Shown here: in pieces, positions 24,389 to 35,373 of the stretch
Numbering within the stretch: the stretch's first letter is position 1
Layout: each line of letters opens with the position of its first letter
DNA from: Coriaria nepalensis
Lineage: Eukaryota > Streptophyta > Magnoliopsida > Cucurbitales > Coriariaceae
Reading direction: 5' to 3'
NCBI GenBank assembly: GCA_027186245.1
Contig: CP114495.1
Span: forward strand, 697,001-761,000
DNA length: 64,000 nt
Made by a program: the position numbers and the translations under genes
The notes under the pieces: model-generated
What the model was told of the DNA's origin: nothing
Databases searched by the model: none
What the model saw: the letters and a program-made list of their open reading frames with translations, nothing else

Positions 24389-25993
24389 TAGTGAATAAGG
24401 CAACAAGTAGGGTGGAAGCTGCAGGAAATGAAGAGGATTAAAAGAATTAAGAGGAAATCGTTCCTTTTTTTTGTAACATTTGGAGATTGCTTCTTTTGTT
24501 TCCTTCTGGTGAATTGGCTTATTTGGAAATTGGAAGTAAGAAAGTCAAAAACCTAGGATCATCCAGAAACTAACAAAGAAAACCTTGTCTTGCCCAGGTA
24601 GATATGGACCTAATAGATGTAGAATCGCATTCAATTAAGACTCTGTGTTTGATAAGAAGAGCTGATTGACAAGGCCTCAAGCTAGGATCAGAGAATTGGA
24701 TTCAACTACACTGACGATCGAATCAAGTAAATAAAGAGTCGATCAAAAAAACAAAAAAAAGCATTGATAGATGGAAATGAAGAAGATGATTAATGCAAAA
24801 AAAAAAAAAAAAAAAAAGAGACAGAATATAGAACAAGATGCAAAATCAAAAAGCCCTAGCTGGCTGGAATAATCAAAGAGAAATGGACAGAATAAACCCC
24901 AGCACTCAAAATATAATTCTAGATGGAAATGGAAAATTCAACTAGTTTTTATACAAAGAGAAGACAATCTTTTCCTCTATCTCTCTCTCAGCTTTGCTAT
25001 CATCTTATATATTTCATAAGGCAAATTTTTCTTTCTTTGTTTTATTTACTTAGTGCTAATTATTTTTCTCTTCATCAGTATATATGAATACGTAAGACAT
25101 GTAGAAGTGTGAGAACAGTTGCTTTGGAAATTAGGGTTTCGTGGGGTCGCGTGCGTTTGGGAAGGTGGGAAGCACGTCTTTTTCTATGGGGCCCCGACAA
25201 ATTAACCCTCAATTTGTAAATTTTGAGAAAGAGAGACAGACGCACCATCACTCAGCATCAATAATTCGTAATGCGTGTGGATCAAATTTTTACCAATTGT
25301 GATGGGTCATAATATATAAATTAATATTTTATTTAAATAATTATTATTAACTTATCTTATTTCATCTAAAATTTATTTAAATTACGTTTATTTCATATAT
25401 ATATATATATATATTTATTTATTTATTTATCGGAAGAAAAATACGAAAATAAGTTGGTAAGAGTGATTAGTGCTCACAATCTTTACATGCAGTATATTTG
25501 CTACTTACAAAATTGCTTCTAATCTCCACGCATAAGTCATAACAGTATTTATAGTACTTAAAAAAAAACACCAGTCAAAGTCAAAATGGTTAATCTGGTC
25601 TCATTGTTATATTTTGTAACGTCTTGTTCTTAGAAGTTGAACAAAATCTAGTCAAACTCTCATATTTCAATGAGGCTATGACCTTATAACTGATGGAAAA
25701 AGTCACTATTTCCTTTCCGTATATATGCATGCTTAAAAACGAGCTTCTGTCCAAACTCCAGTTTTACAAACGGTTTTCCAAACGTAGGTAAAGCAATAAC
25801 CTCTTTGTCGTCAAAATTAGAAATCAAATATGGAAAATGTAAAAACAGCAGAGAATGCAAGAACAGTAATCTGCAGAGATCTAGCTAACATTTTCTGACC
25901 TTAAACACATGAACAAGAGCAAGACGTTCTTTAGTTACAAGACTAAATTCTTATGATGACTTATAATGTAATAAACTACACATCAAGCAGTCA
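24322..25993. other. Intergenic: AHL promoter side and DUF668 3' flank
   Basis: A (GA)n tract at about 24358-24389 lies in the probable AHL 5' leader, and poly-A tracts lie near 24797-24818. A (TA)n-(TTTA)n tract occurs at about 25397-25430. No other gene is seen. Confidence 0.5.
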
Positions 25994-26914
25994 TCAATTA
26001 AGATACGAAGCTTTGCATTGCAATTGCCAATCTATACAATCTTCCAAATAAAAAATACTAGCACAATCGAGCAATACGTTTTGCCGATGCTCGTACCGGA
26101 AAATATAAGTCAACCCGACAAGGAGTTGACATATTGCAGCCTCTGTCCTCTCTTTATCAGCAAAATGAAGAGTCTGAAGCAGAACAACATTGGTTCGTGA
26201 AACAACCTGATGTTGCTCGAAACTACATTCGTATTGCCACCGGATTGTGTTATAAGCCATAGGGCCGAGCCATCTCAATATCCCATTGAGCTTATCATTC
26301 CATTCACGGGCAAGCAGTGCATCATATATAGCCAAATTCTGCATATAAGACTTCAAATTAGACTTGAGAGATATTCTCAAGCTTGTAGGCAACATTTGGT
26401 ACAACTCATCTCTAGCCTCCACTCCAACTAGTTGAGGATCCCAAAGCAACTTCTCTATGACAATGATGATATTTGCATAATGTAAGGCTAAGGCACATCC
26501 TCCTACAGTGGAAGGTGAACCGGAATTAGTCGGCTTTCCTGCGGTAGAATGACCAGAAACATGACTGGATTGATCAATATGATCATCGTCTTCATCTTTC
26601 GGAGCAGAGTTTCCAACTGCCAGGGAAATTCTAGCATAAACAGTACAGACAGTTCTTGCTAAAAGCTCGACAATCTTATCATAGGTCAGATTCCAGAGTG
26701 AGATTTCCTTGAGATGAATCACATCTTGCTTCTGCCATACCAATCTCTGCTTATACACTTTCTGGATTTCCTCATTCTGATTAAACTGAACCTTCATAAT
26801 TTCCTGCTCCAATTCGTTCAGATTTACCATTTCAGTATACAAAAATTCAAAGCGGTTCACAAAAATTTGTCCATATTTGTCCATATTTGTCCATATTTGT
26901 CCATATTTGTCCAT
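25994..26914 (-). CDS. 5'-truncated DUF668 (PSI1-related) protein
   Basis: This open frame of 306 aa covers only the C-terminal half of the plant DUF3475/DUF668 family (relatives of PSK SIMULATOR1 and At3g23160). Conserved blocks are KEISLWNLTYDKIVELLARTV, ALALHYANIIIVIEKLL, DELYQMLPTSLRISLKS, LAREWNDKLNGILRWLGPMA, and VVSRTNVVLLQTLHFADKE followed by LLVGLTYIFR. The N-terminal DUF3475 domain is absent, and the linker before ALALHYAN is only about 50 residues, shorter than I recall for full-length relatives. The first about 18 residues (MDKYGQIWTNMDKYGQIF) come from a 10-bp satellite rather than from family sequence. It is a 5'-truncated gene that may be a pseudogene with an accidental start, but the frame is clean over 920 bp. 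Its location matches the DUF668 gene after ETR2 in Arabidopsis, as recalled. Confidence 0.75.
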   Translation of the reverse strand: MDKYGQIWTNMDKYGQIFVNRFEFLYTEMVNLNELEQEIMKVQFNQNEEIQKVYKQRLVWQKQDVIHLKEISLWNLTYDKIVELLARTVCTVYARISLAVGNSAPKDEDDDHIDQSSHVSGHSTAGKPTNSGSPSTVGGCALALHYANIIIVIEKLLWDPQLVGVEARDELYQMLPTSLRISLKSNLKSYMQNLAIYDALLAREWNDKLNGILRWLGPMAYNTIRWQYECSFEQHQVVSRTNVVLLQTLHFADKERTEAAICQLLVGLTYIFRYEHRQNVLLDCASIFYLEDCIDWQLQCKASYLN

Positions 26915-27016
26915 ATCTACCTGATGTCCATCATACCTACACCCTCTCCAAAAATTTCCCTCTCCCTCTCCCTCTCCCTCTCCCTCATGTCATTTCATGC
27001 ATGCCACTAGGCTTAT
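26865..27016. repeat. Satellite-rich segment flanked by 14-bp direct repeats
   Basis: The segment contains five copies of a 10-bp unit (TTTGTCCATA, about 26867-26916) and a (TCCCTC)n array (about 26957-26986). It is bounded by identical 14-mers AGCGGTTCACAAAA at 26851-26864 and 27017-27030. It looks like an insertion at or near the 5' end of the preserved DUF668 sequence, and it supplies that gene's start codon. Confidence 0.75.
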
Positions 27017-27030
27017 AGCGGTTCACAAAA

Positions 27031-28707
27031 GGTCCGTGGGCCTATATGAAATATTTATTACTTAAACTGGGCTTGTAGCATGGCCCATGTGTGAATAGTC
27101 GGAAGGAAAGAAAAAGACGAAAGAAGAGAATAATTAGGACTTTATAAAGAAGCCAGCATCCATCACAAAGATGTAGTAAGTAAATATTATAAAAATACGA
27201 CCACGAATATACGTAGATAACATTTTTCTGATGGAATATTTGACTAAACTCATTGGCTATGGTCCTAAGGAATCCCCTTATCCTTGCTTGATTACATGTT
27301 CCCTTTAACCTTTTTTGTTTTGATTGAGTTAACATAATCAGTATGATTAGACACTAAACATAATTAATTAACGGCATATTCCTTACTAGTTGAAAGGGGC
27401 TGAGAAGTCAGTTTGACGACCAAAGGAACTTTTTGTTCATCAGATGCTTCAAAATCCCAACCATGTAATATGATCTATTAAATAAATAAAAAAAAAACAT
27501 CTAAAAAAGAGATATACTAGATTTAATCTCCAATGTACTCTAAAGAATCACTTAACTACTACCACTTTTGGTCTCTAAAAACGAGATTCCCTTCTTCTTC
27601 TTAATCATGTTCTTAATCATGTTCATTATGTAGTTAGAAGAACTAAACGAACAAATTACGTTCTATTGTTCTGATACGAACGTCTGGGGTGCGATTGATT
27701 AGAAGTAGGTATAACTCTTGCTCCACGAGGTCCATGAGCATAAGACATAATATATTAGATATACTAAAAAGTATATTTATACTTGTAGTTTATGATGGGA
27801 CGTCACAGCAATTCATGTACTAAAAATGGAGGGTTATTTATTTATTTATTTATTTATTTTTCTTTTAAATCTATTATTTTTCCTTCTCTTTCTCTTCTTT
27901 GACTATCACCATTCAAGTTATTATCATATTCTCAATCATTTAATTTATTATCGGATATTTTATTAAAATTTTTTAAAATTAAATTTTATCATAATTTTAT
28001 ATTCTTAATTGACGTGACTTCATCGAAATATATATTTTTATAAATTTAGATTATATTTATTTAATAATATTATAATTTTTAAATTAGAACACCATTACTT
28101 TCACATTCAAATTAATAATAGAAAATGAATGAAATATTTAAAATTACATCATAGTAAGTTATTTAGTAACCACATCAACTTGTCACACCTTAAATGCATT
28201 AAAACTCTTACACTCATAGTTATGATATATTTTATAATATCTTATAAATATCAACCGACATGTAGTACTAATAATACCTTCTATTTTCCTTAACACTTAC
28301 CATGGAAATTGCTTCTTGGTAAGAAAATTATTTGATATATATATATTGAACCACAAACATTATAATATTAAAGAAGTACCTTAATTTCTATAGCAACATA
28401 ATTAAATTTACCACTTCATATCCAATATTCTAGCTTCTTTTTTTTTTCATTTTTTTTTTTCATTTTTTTTTTCATTATTATTTTCAAAATATAATATGAA
28501 CAGACCAAAAGTTAAGAAGCAGGTAGTAGTATGTATACAAATGGAAGATGGTGTGCAAAAGGTTAAGGGACGATCGATCGATTCTCAGACTCGTCCAATA
28601 CACACACCTTTAGATCTTCTGCTGACTATAATATAACAATCTTCTTCATATCAAAAATACTTCATATTGATTTCCTTGATAAATTAAGTAGTTCTTAAAA
28701 ATTACGG
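27031..28707. other. Intergenic, DUF668 5' side
   Basis: No DUF3475-like coding sequence was recognised here on the minus strand, so the missing half of the DUF668 gene is not simply displaced nearby. It contains a (TTTA)n run near 27835-27860 and T-rich (T)nCA repeats near 28438-28480. Confidence 0.45.
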
Positions 28708-28998
28708 CTAAAAAGGGCGCCCTCTCATACCGGACTCGTAACAGAAAGGAGCCGCCTGCCACTTCTTGAAAACCGGTGCCTTCTGCGGTTCGCTGACATG
28801 CCTTGTTTCGCTAATCTCCGGGACCGAACGGTCGACTTGGTTTGGCGATGAAGGAGAAACGAGCGGCGATAAGAGAGGGATTGCCACGTTCCATTCCGAT
28901 GGACGGTTGATTTGAATAGACGCGGGGGCGCGCCGCTGTAGCCGGCTCGGCTGGCTCCTCGACTTGCAAGCGGAGTTCCTCCTTTGTGCATCGGCCAT
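28708..28998 (-). CDS. Small At4g14450-like protein, function unknown
   Basis: This is a 96-aa single-exon frame. The blocks RLQRRAPASIQINRPSEWNV, AIPLLSPLVS, FKKWQAAPFCYE and the basic N-terminus match a small plant family annotated after At4g14450 (relative At3g23170), often described as possibly chloroplastic. No known domain or catalytic residue is visible. The N-terminus MADAQRRN fits relatives, and ATG is at 28996-28998. It is transcribed away from the HR-like lesion gene about 1.6 kb to the right, the same pairing as in Arabidopsis. Most relatives end in FVPV-like sequence, whereas this one ends MRGRPF, so the tail has diverged. Confidence 0.75.
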   Translation of the reverse strand: MADAQRRNSACKSRSQPSRLQRRAPASIQINRPSEWNVAIPLLSPLVSPSSPNQVDRSVPEISETRHVSEPQKAPVFKKWQAAPFCYESGMRGRPF

Positions 28999-30572
28999 GT
29001 ATGTAAAACTATAAAGAGACTGCGGTTTTCTTTTCTATTCTTGTTTGGGGACCAAATTAAGAGTGTTTTTTTTTTCTCTTCTTTGAATCGGAAATTTTTG
29101 GAAAAAAATGTAAAGAGAGCAGATGTTAATATAGTAGATGGAGGGGAGCAAGTGGTTTGCACGTTATTTAGTGGTCCAGGATGAGTCAAAAAGAGGATCA
29201 TAGTTGTCCCGCGCGACAGGCTTAGCTACTCACTCTCCACTCTTGCCTTTTTTTTTCAGCAATATAAATTTAGTAAGAGTCGTGGTTTAGATAAGGGAAA
29301 TGTGTTTTTCCTCGTCATGAGATTCTTTGCTTCATGTTCTGTTATTTTCCTTTATGGAAAGAACGCATGTGATGTGTACAAAATAGTTTACGAATATGAG
29401 ACCAGATTTGTTGGATTTTGTATCTATCAAGTTTGATCCACTGTTCCAGATAGATATCCAATGGAGAGAGAGAGAGAGAGAGATGATCAACTGCATTCCA
29501 ACGGTAAAGAGTGTGCAGCAACAACAAAAGATGGGAAGGAGGAGAGAGATCCAGTCAAAGGATGAGCCGTATGTCTTGTATAAATCGGATTTTTCCAAAC
29601 GGACGTTTTAATGGAAATGAATACTATAGATTCTCTTTGCCCATAACGGCGTTTTAAGGTCTAAGATGCGTTGGTCAGTTTTTAGCAAACTATTGAAGAA
29701 GCAAGCAGTCATGAAACCTTATTTCGAGGGGAGAGATAAGAGGGAGAAGCAGCCCAACAGGCTTGCCTAGGCGCTGCTGCTTGCTTATATAACACAAGAT
29801 GGTGGAACATATACAGACAATCATTAAGAGATGCAAAATACAATTAACAAAAGTGACAGCAAACAAGAAGTGGGCAGATCATGGTGGGCCCGTAACTGGG
29901 CAAAAAGATCAGAGATCAGATCAATCGTTGTTTAGTCATAGTCATGCTCATATTAGAACATGCAATTCTTTTAATTTAGTAGTCGGGTTCCAGACTCTAG
30001 ATCTATCGAGTTAACTTTAAACCAGCAAGCAAAACAACATTGCAATTTGCAAAGGCCGAATGGATATTTCAATATTATTTTCATATCCCCAACCCAAATG
30101 GACGATCAATTCGATCAATCAAACTACAAAGTCTAATTTCGTATTTTCTTTGAAATTACATTTCTTAGTCACTAAATGAGTGATCTAATAATCAATAATA
30201 ATTTTGGCCAACAAAAATAATCAATAAAAATAGTGATTTTTTTTGTTGTTTACTTTTTCTTCCTCACTGACAAGCACAGTCTAGCCATTCCAAGTGGAGA
30301 AGTCTGAGCATTTATTGATTTATGGATTTTTTTAATCATTTTTATTATATATATATAATTGGACATCTTAAAACCAAAAAGAAGACATCTTTTTAACGTA
30401 CGAAATCTCGCCGCTCAGACAGAACCTTTGAGCGCCAAACATCTGGACGATCTCTGTTTTGGGAGCCCGCACAATTTGTGTTTGACTGGAAGCGGCGAGC
30501 CGGAAAATTTGTCACGATTTGAAACCTTGTACAATTCGACATCTTTCCAGATTTCCTTTTTTTCATACAAGA
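28999..30572. promoter_or_regulatory. Divergent intergenic region between the At4g14450-like and HR-lesion genes
   Basis: This 1.57-kb region carries the promoters of two divergently transcribed genes. A (GA)n tract occurs at about 29465-29482. The last about 150 bp before 30573 are probably the transcribed leader. Short open frames on either strand show no family resemblance. Confidence 0.45.
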
Positions 30573-32021
30573 ATGGCTTTTATTTCGTTTGTCGGGAGAG
30601 TTCTCTTCGTCTCTGTTTTCGTTCTCTCTGCTCTACAGGAGTAAGTCTTCCCCAGATCTGCGTTATATTTATTTTTATTTATTTACATTCCTTCTATTTT
30701 CTTTGTTCTTCTCTGTTTTGGTTCTTGAAAGAGTTGAAATGCGTATGTGTATGGAACTTAGCTTGCATTTTGTACTTGTTTATGGAACTGGAAATTTCTA
30801 GGGTTTGCTGAAATTTTCTATGAAATTGCTACTCGGGATTCACTTCTGCTTTTGATCCTTTGATCTGATCCATTTTGGCACTTTGATCTGCGATCTGAGT
30901 CTAAATGATGAAGCTTTCACTTTCAAATTTATGAATAGATGTTATAGATGTTATAGATGATAGATCGATGAATCATACTCGCTATTCCTGAAATTTCATT
31001 TTCATTAATCATAACCATAAAGTGGTATCTTTGTGTCTTTTTATGATCATTGTTTAGGTAAAATTTCGTTGCATGTTAATTATTCTAACCTCTTCTGTAA
31101 AAATGAAATTCGGGTTATGCAAAATTTGTAATGGAAATGAAAGATCTAAATGGAAATAATTTATAGTTTTGTAAGTATGTCTTATAGAAGAAACGTGCGT
31201 TGTATTTCTTTGTAAAGTTAGATGCTTCTAGGCGATTGCTTTAGAGCCACATTTATCTCTTGCCAGTTACATTTTCATTCTTTAGGAGAAACAAATCCAT
31301 GCAGGCGATTAATTATCTTGATAGTTTCTACTTACAGGTTTAATGATTTCGGAACGGACGGGGGACCTGCAGCAAAGATTCTAAAACCGAAGTTCAACCT
31401 TTTCTCGAAGCATTTTTCATCTCGAACTGGGGTTGAACTACCTGAAATTGAAGTAATAAATTGACCTATAACATCTATTAACTTATCAGCATGGCTATTC
31501 TAGTACCAAATTAAATTGACATCTCTTCTTTTTTCTTTGGTTTTTATTGCTAGATCAAGCATCTTGTGGCTGCTGCAATAACCTTGAAGGCCGTTGGGAG
31601 TCTCCTTTTTATCTTCGGTACCTCTATTGGAGCAGTGCTACTGGTTCGTGAACATACCAGATTATGCTTTTGCCCTTGCTGAAATAGCCACAAAATCAAT
31701 TGGTCTAATGTGTGGAATTATATCATTTTGCAGTTCTTACACCTGGCAATTGCTACTCCAATCTTGTACGACTTTTACAGCTATGATGTGGAGAAGCCAG
31801 AATTCAATGTGCTTTTCATCAAGTTCACACAGGTTTGGTAGCATCTCCTAGAATGCTTCTGTTTGGTGTTGATTCATTATTTCCAACTCTAATTTCTTTC
31901 ATTTTTGTCGTTTTTGTAGAACTTGGCCTTGGTGGGTGCATTGCTGTTTTTCATAGGAATGAAGAACTCAATGCCGAAAAGAGGTCTTAAAAAGAAGGCA
32001 CCAAAAACCAAAACAGTGTGA
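30573..32021 (+). CDS. HR-like lesion-inducing protein
   Basis: This small membrane protein of 157 aa belongs to the HR-like lesion-inducer family (PF05514; Arabidopsis At1g04340, At4g14420, At5g43460). Five exons are at 30573-30640, 31338-31452, 31554-31643, 31734-31832 and 31920-32021, all with GT-AG borders and consistent phases. The N-terminus MAFISFVGRVLF, then GGPAAKILKPKF, IKHLVAAAITLKAVGSLLF, ATPILYDFYSYD, FIKFTQNLALVGALLFF and the Lys-rich C-terminus are typical. About four membrane helices are present. The basic tail KKKAPKTKTV resembles an ER-retention type signal. Overexpression of a tobacco member gives hypersensitive-like cell death, but the biochemical role is unknown. Intron 1 is long (about 700 bp), as is common for a first intron. 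Confidence 0.93.
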
Positions 32022-32573
32022 GGGAAAAGATGGAAACTTCTTTGATCGGCCAGGCTCTGACTGAATGTTCTGTGACATGTTTTGTACTTCTATATGGGTT
32101 CATTTCCCTGTCTATCAATCGTGAAATTTTACCAGGTTTTGAACATTTGAGCTGTCGTTTTTAATTCATTGAGAAATATGTTTTGTGACGATAAACTTCA
32201 AATCTTACTACTTTAGTTCTCATTTCGAGATCTGGTTTTCAATAATTCATACAAGAATCTCAGAATGGTATTACTTTCATACATGCACTTATGGGGCATG
32301 ATCAGAACCCACGTGCGTGCCAATACTGACAATTTTCTTCATAAAATAATGGAAATTTGGTACTTATCAATTATTCAATTAACACAGTTACTTCTAGAAA
32401 AATAGGGGGTGACAACTAAATTGGCAAAAGTCCAGGCTGTCCTTGTCCATTTGTTTGCAAGTTGAAGTTGCCTTCTTTGACTTCCTAATCACTCTTTCTG
32501 AAACTTTTCACGTATATAATCGTCCTAGTCACTCTCTTAAATTATTTCTTACCACCTACAAGAACAGAGAAAA
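32022..32573. other. Intergenic before the dioxygenase cluster
   Basis: This contains the 3' flank of the HR-lesion gene and the old promoter of the dioxygenase pseudogene. Nothing else is seen. Confidence 0.5.
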
Positions 32574-32744
32574 ATGGAGATGACTTCTAGCTACGACAGT
32601 GAAGCCGAACTCAAATCATTCGAGGAAACGAAAGTCGGAGTGAAAGGATTAGCAGATTAGGAGTGATCAAAGTGCCTCGTATATTCCATCACCCTCGTAA
32701 AAATCTAGACAACAACTCGATTGCATTACAACATGATGACGACC

Positions 32745-32905
32745 AAACTCAAGTTCAAATCCCAACCATCGATCTAGGAAGCATCAATGAAGATCCAGTC
32801 AAACGCAAAGAGATAGTCAATGAGATCCGGGATGCGGTAGAGAAGGTGGGATTTTTCCAGATGGTCAATCACGGCGAAACTCAAGTTCAAATCCCAACCA
32901 TCGAT
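32745..32905 (+). repeat. 29-bp direct repeat at the breakpoint of the dioxygenase pseudogene
   Basis: The block AAACTCAAGTTCAAATCC... at 32745-32773 codes for TQVQIPTID in its normal place. It reappears exactly at 32877-32905, just after the NHG codons and directly before the retroelement LTR. The second copy has no counterpart in the paralogue, so it is filler sequence at the breakpoint. Confidence 0.9.
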
Positions 32906-32910
32906 GATTG

Positions 32911-34424
32911 TTACAGTAATTTAAAGGCTAAATTACAGAAATTAATTACAACAGTTGTTATACTATTAATATACAAACTAATGACATTTTTGTTACAATT
33001 CAATATGATAACAGGTATAGTTTTAATATACTTTAATACAGTAATAACGCTAATATCCTCCCTAAAGTGAAACTCCTAGATGAAGTGTGAGCTTGGATCG
33101 AAGAGTGACGAATTAAGCGGAGTGTAGGCCCTTGGCGAGAATGTCAGCTACTTGATCTCTACAGACCAGAGAAATCTAACTTGTATTTTCTTTTGCAAGA
33201 TCAAGTCACGAACAACAATGAATGTCAAGTTTGATATGCTTAGTTCAGGCATGAAGGATTGGATTTGCTGATAAGTAAGTTGCTCCAATGTTGTCACACC
33301 TAAGAATTGGTGGATGAGATTGTGAAATTTGTATATCAATCAGAAAACAAGGAACGAAGCCAACATAATTCGGTTGAAGCAACAGTTGCGGCCTGATATT
33401 CGGCTTTAGTACCCGAGCGAGCAACATTATGCTATTTTTTGTAGCTCCAACTATCAAGATTTGCGCTGAGAAAAATATAGAAACCATGCTGGATAAGAAG
33501 ACCATGGGTAATGGACATCTTTAGATAGCGTAAGATTTGTTTTATAGCTGTCCAATGTACATCTGTAGGATGAATGCAAAAATTGAGCAACCTTATTAAC
33601 AGAGAACTGAATATCAAGTCTAGTAAAAGTGAGGTATTGTAATGCCCCCACAGTATTTCAATATAATGTCATATTAGGAAGCGGATCACCCAAGTGACTA
33701 TTGTAATATCTGAGGACTTGCTCTTATTTTATCTCGTATTGGTTATCGTTATTATATTACATTTATTGGTGATTTTTCTTAGTTTACTTGGCTTTATCCA
33801 TTATCTCCAAAATCATCGACTTTACATTGTTTTAAGCACTTTAAAAATCAGGTTGAAAATTATTTCTCGACTACTATTAAAAATTTTTAATGTGATAGTG
33901 CTCTTGAGCTCACAAGGGGATTATTTCAGGATTTTTTATCTAGCCATGACATCTCTTATTTTACTTCGTGTCACCACACTCCTAAACAAAATGAGATCGC
34001 CGAACGTAAAAACTGACGTCTCACCAAAATGAGAATTGCTCTTCTTCTTCACTCTAATCTTCCTAAATCTTTATGGTATGATACTTTTGCTACAATTGCC
34101 TATCTAATTAATCATCTTCCCACCTCACTCTTACAGAACAAATCACCTTTTGAAATACTTTTCAAATCCCAACTTGACCACTCATTTATAAAAATATTTG
34201 GTTGTCAATATTTTTCTTTCTTAAGTTACTCCCGCTCGGATACCATATAACAAAAGAAAGAGTGTAAATGTTTTTATGTATATTTTATCGATACAGTAAT
34301 TTATATGTTAAATTACAAAAATTAATTATAACAGCTATTATACTATTAATATACAAACTAATGATATTTTGATTACAATTCAATATAATAACATGTATAG
34401 TTTTAATATGCTTTAATGCTAATA
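32911..34424 (-). mobile_element. Degraded Ty1/copia LTR retrotransposon with internal inversion
   Basis: Two related direct repeats, 32911-33055 and 34291-34424, look like LTR remnants (about 85-90% alike, with a gap near the end). On the minus strand, about 33100-33690 reads as the end of copia reverse transcriptase plus RNase H (GALQYLTFTRLDIQFSVNKVAQFLH-like sequence, then VHWTAIKQILRYLK and THGLLI). On the plus strand, about 33770-34230 reads as copia integrase (TPKQN-AERKN, LWYDTFATIAYLINHLPT, NKSPFEILF). A primer-binding-site-like GCTCGGATACCA occurs at 34234-34245, matching a minus-strand element primed by initiator tRNA-Met. The integrase piece is therefore inverted relative to the rest. 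Stops and shifts are frequent. Confidence 0.8.
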
Positions 34425-34620
34425 GAAAGTGTCGAGCACAGAGTGTTGGCTAATCGGCCCGGACCGAGAGTATCAGCAATGTGCCTTGTCAGCACGACTT
34501 TTCAGCCATCGTTGAGGGTTTTCGGACTGATTAAGGAGCTGTTGTTGGAAGATAATCCTCCCAAGTATAAGGAAACTACAGCGAAAGACTAGGAAACTAC
34601 AGCGAAAGACTATGTAACTA

Positions 34621-35373
34621 GCCCTCTTTGCAAGAGGTCTTTGATGTGACTTCCCCTCGTTTGAATCTCAAGCTTGGAAAGGAATGAAGTTATAACCTGC
34701 CTAGTAGAAACATAAATAATAACACCCATGTAACAATCTACATTTATATGTTTGATTCTATAAAAAATACATGCCGGGTGACCCGGATCTTATCGGATTA
34801 GATCACTAAGATGCATATGAATTTCGCATGATCTTCTTGTTAAGAATTTAACAGAAAATGTTAAAACTTAAAGAGTTTAAATAAAGTAGTTTTAAAGTTT
34901 TGATGGTTGCAGTTGATCATAAAAAGTATTGTAGTATCTAGTTTTAGTTTGGTCTCTCTACTGTTTTCCTTACTTCTTATAACATGTATATATATTTGTA
35001 GGTTTTTCTGATTGTTTCCATAGATCGGATCGACTCGGAACCCACGCTCATGCAACAAAATTATACCACGTATATTGATTTAGAATAAAAAAAAAATTTA
35101 ATTATAAATTTTTTTAGATCGATTAATCGAATCCAACACTCGTATATATTATTTATGTAATGAAATCATATTACGTTATCTAAATTATTGTTGCCATAAG
35201 TTATTTAGCCTCCTTAAGTATTCGAAAATTATAAACTCGCCATCATCATCAATGCACCGCCTTTATTGACCAAAGGCTAACATACAAACCCCATATCATT
35301 TCTGAAACCATATTTATCTATTCTCCCATCTCTCACTCACAAAGAAACTTTAGGGATAAAAAAAGAAAAAAAA
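34621..35373. other. Intergenic and promoter of the intact dioxygenase
   Basis: No gene is seen. The last about 100 bp form the probable leader. It is AT-rich, and short minus-strand frames have no resemblance to any family. Confidence 0.45.

Larger units (their letters stand above)
32574..34620 (+). pseudogene. 2-oxoglutarate dioxygenase pseudogene split by a copia element
   Basis: The 5' piece (32574-32876) starts MEMTSSYDSEAELKSFEE and runs to GFFQMVNHG, parallel to the intact paralogue at 35374. A stop and frameshift sit near 32655-32662, in the LAD-GV region. The 3' piece (about 34425-34620) resumes at [17 protein letters not shown] (distal His and RxS motif) and continues to KYKETTAKD, where an in-frame 21-bp tandem duplication (34571-34591, 34592-34612) creates a TAG. 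The middle, including the HxD iron site, is missing and is replaced by a retroelement. It is certainly non-functional as a dioxygenase. Confidence 0.88.
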
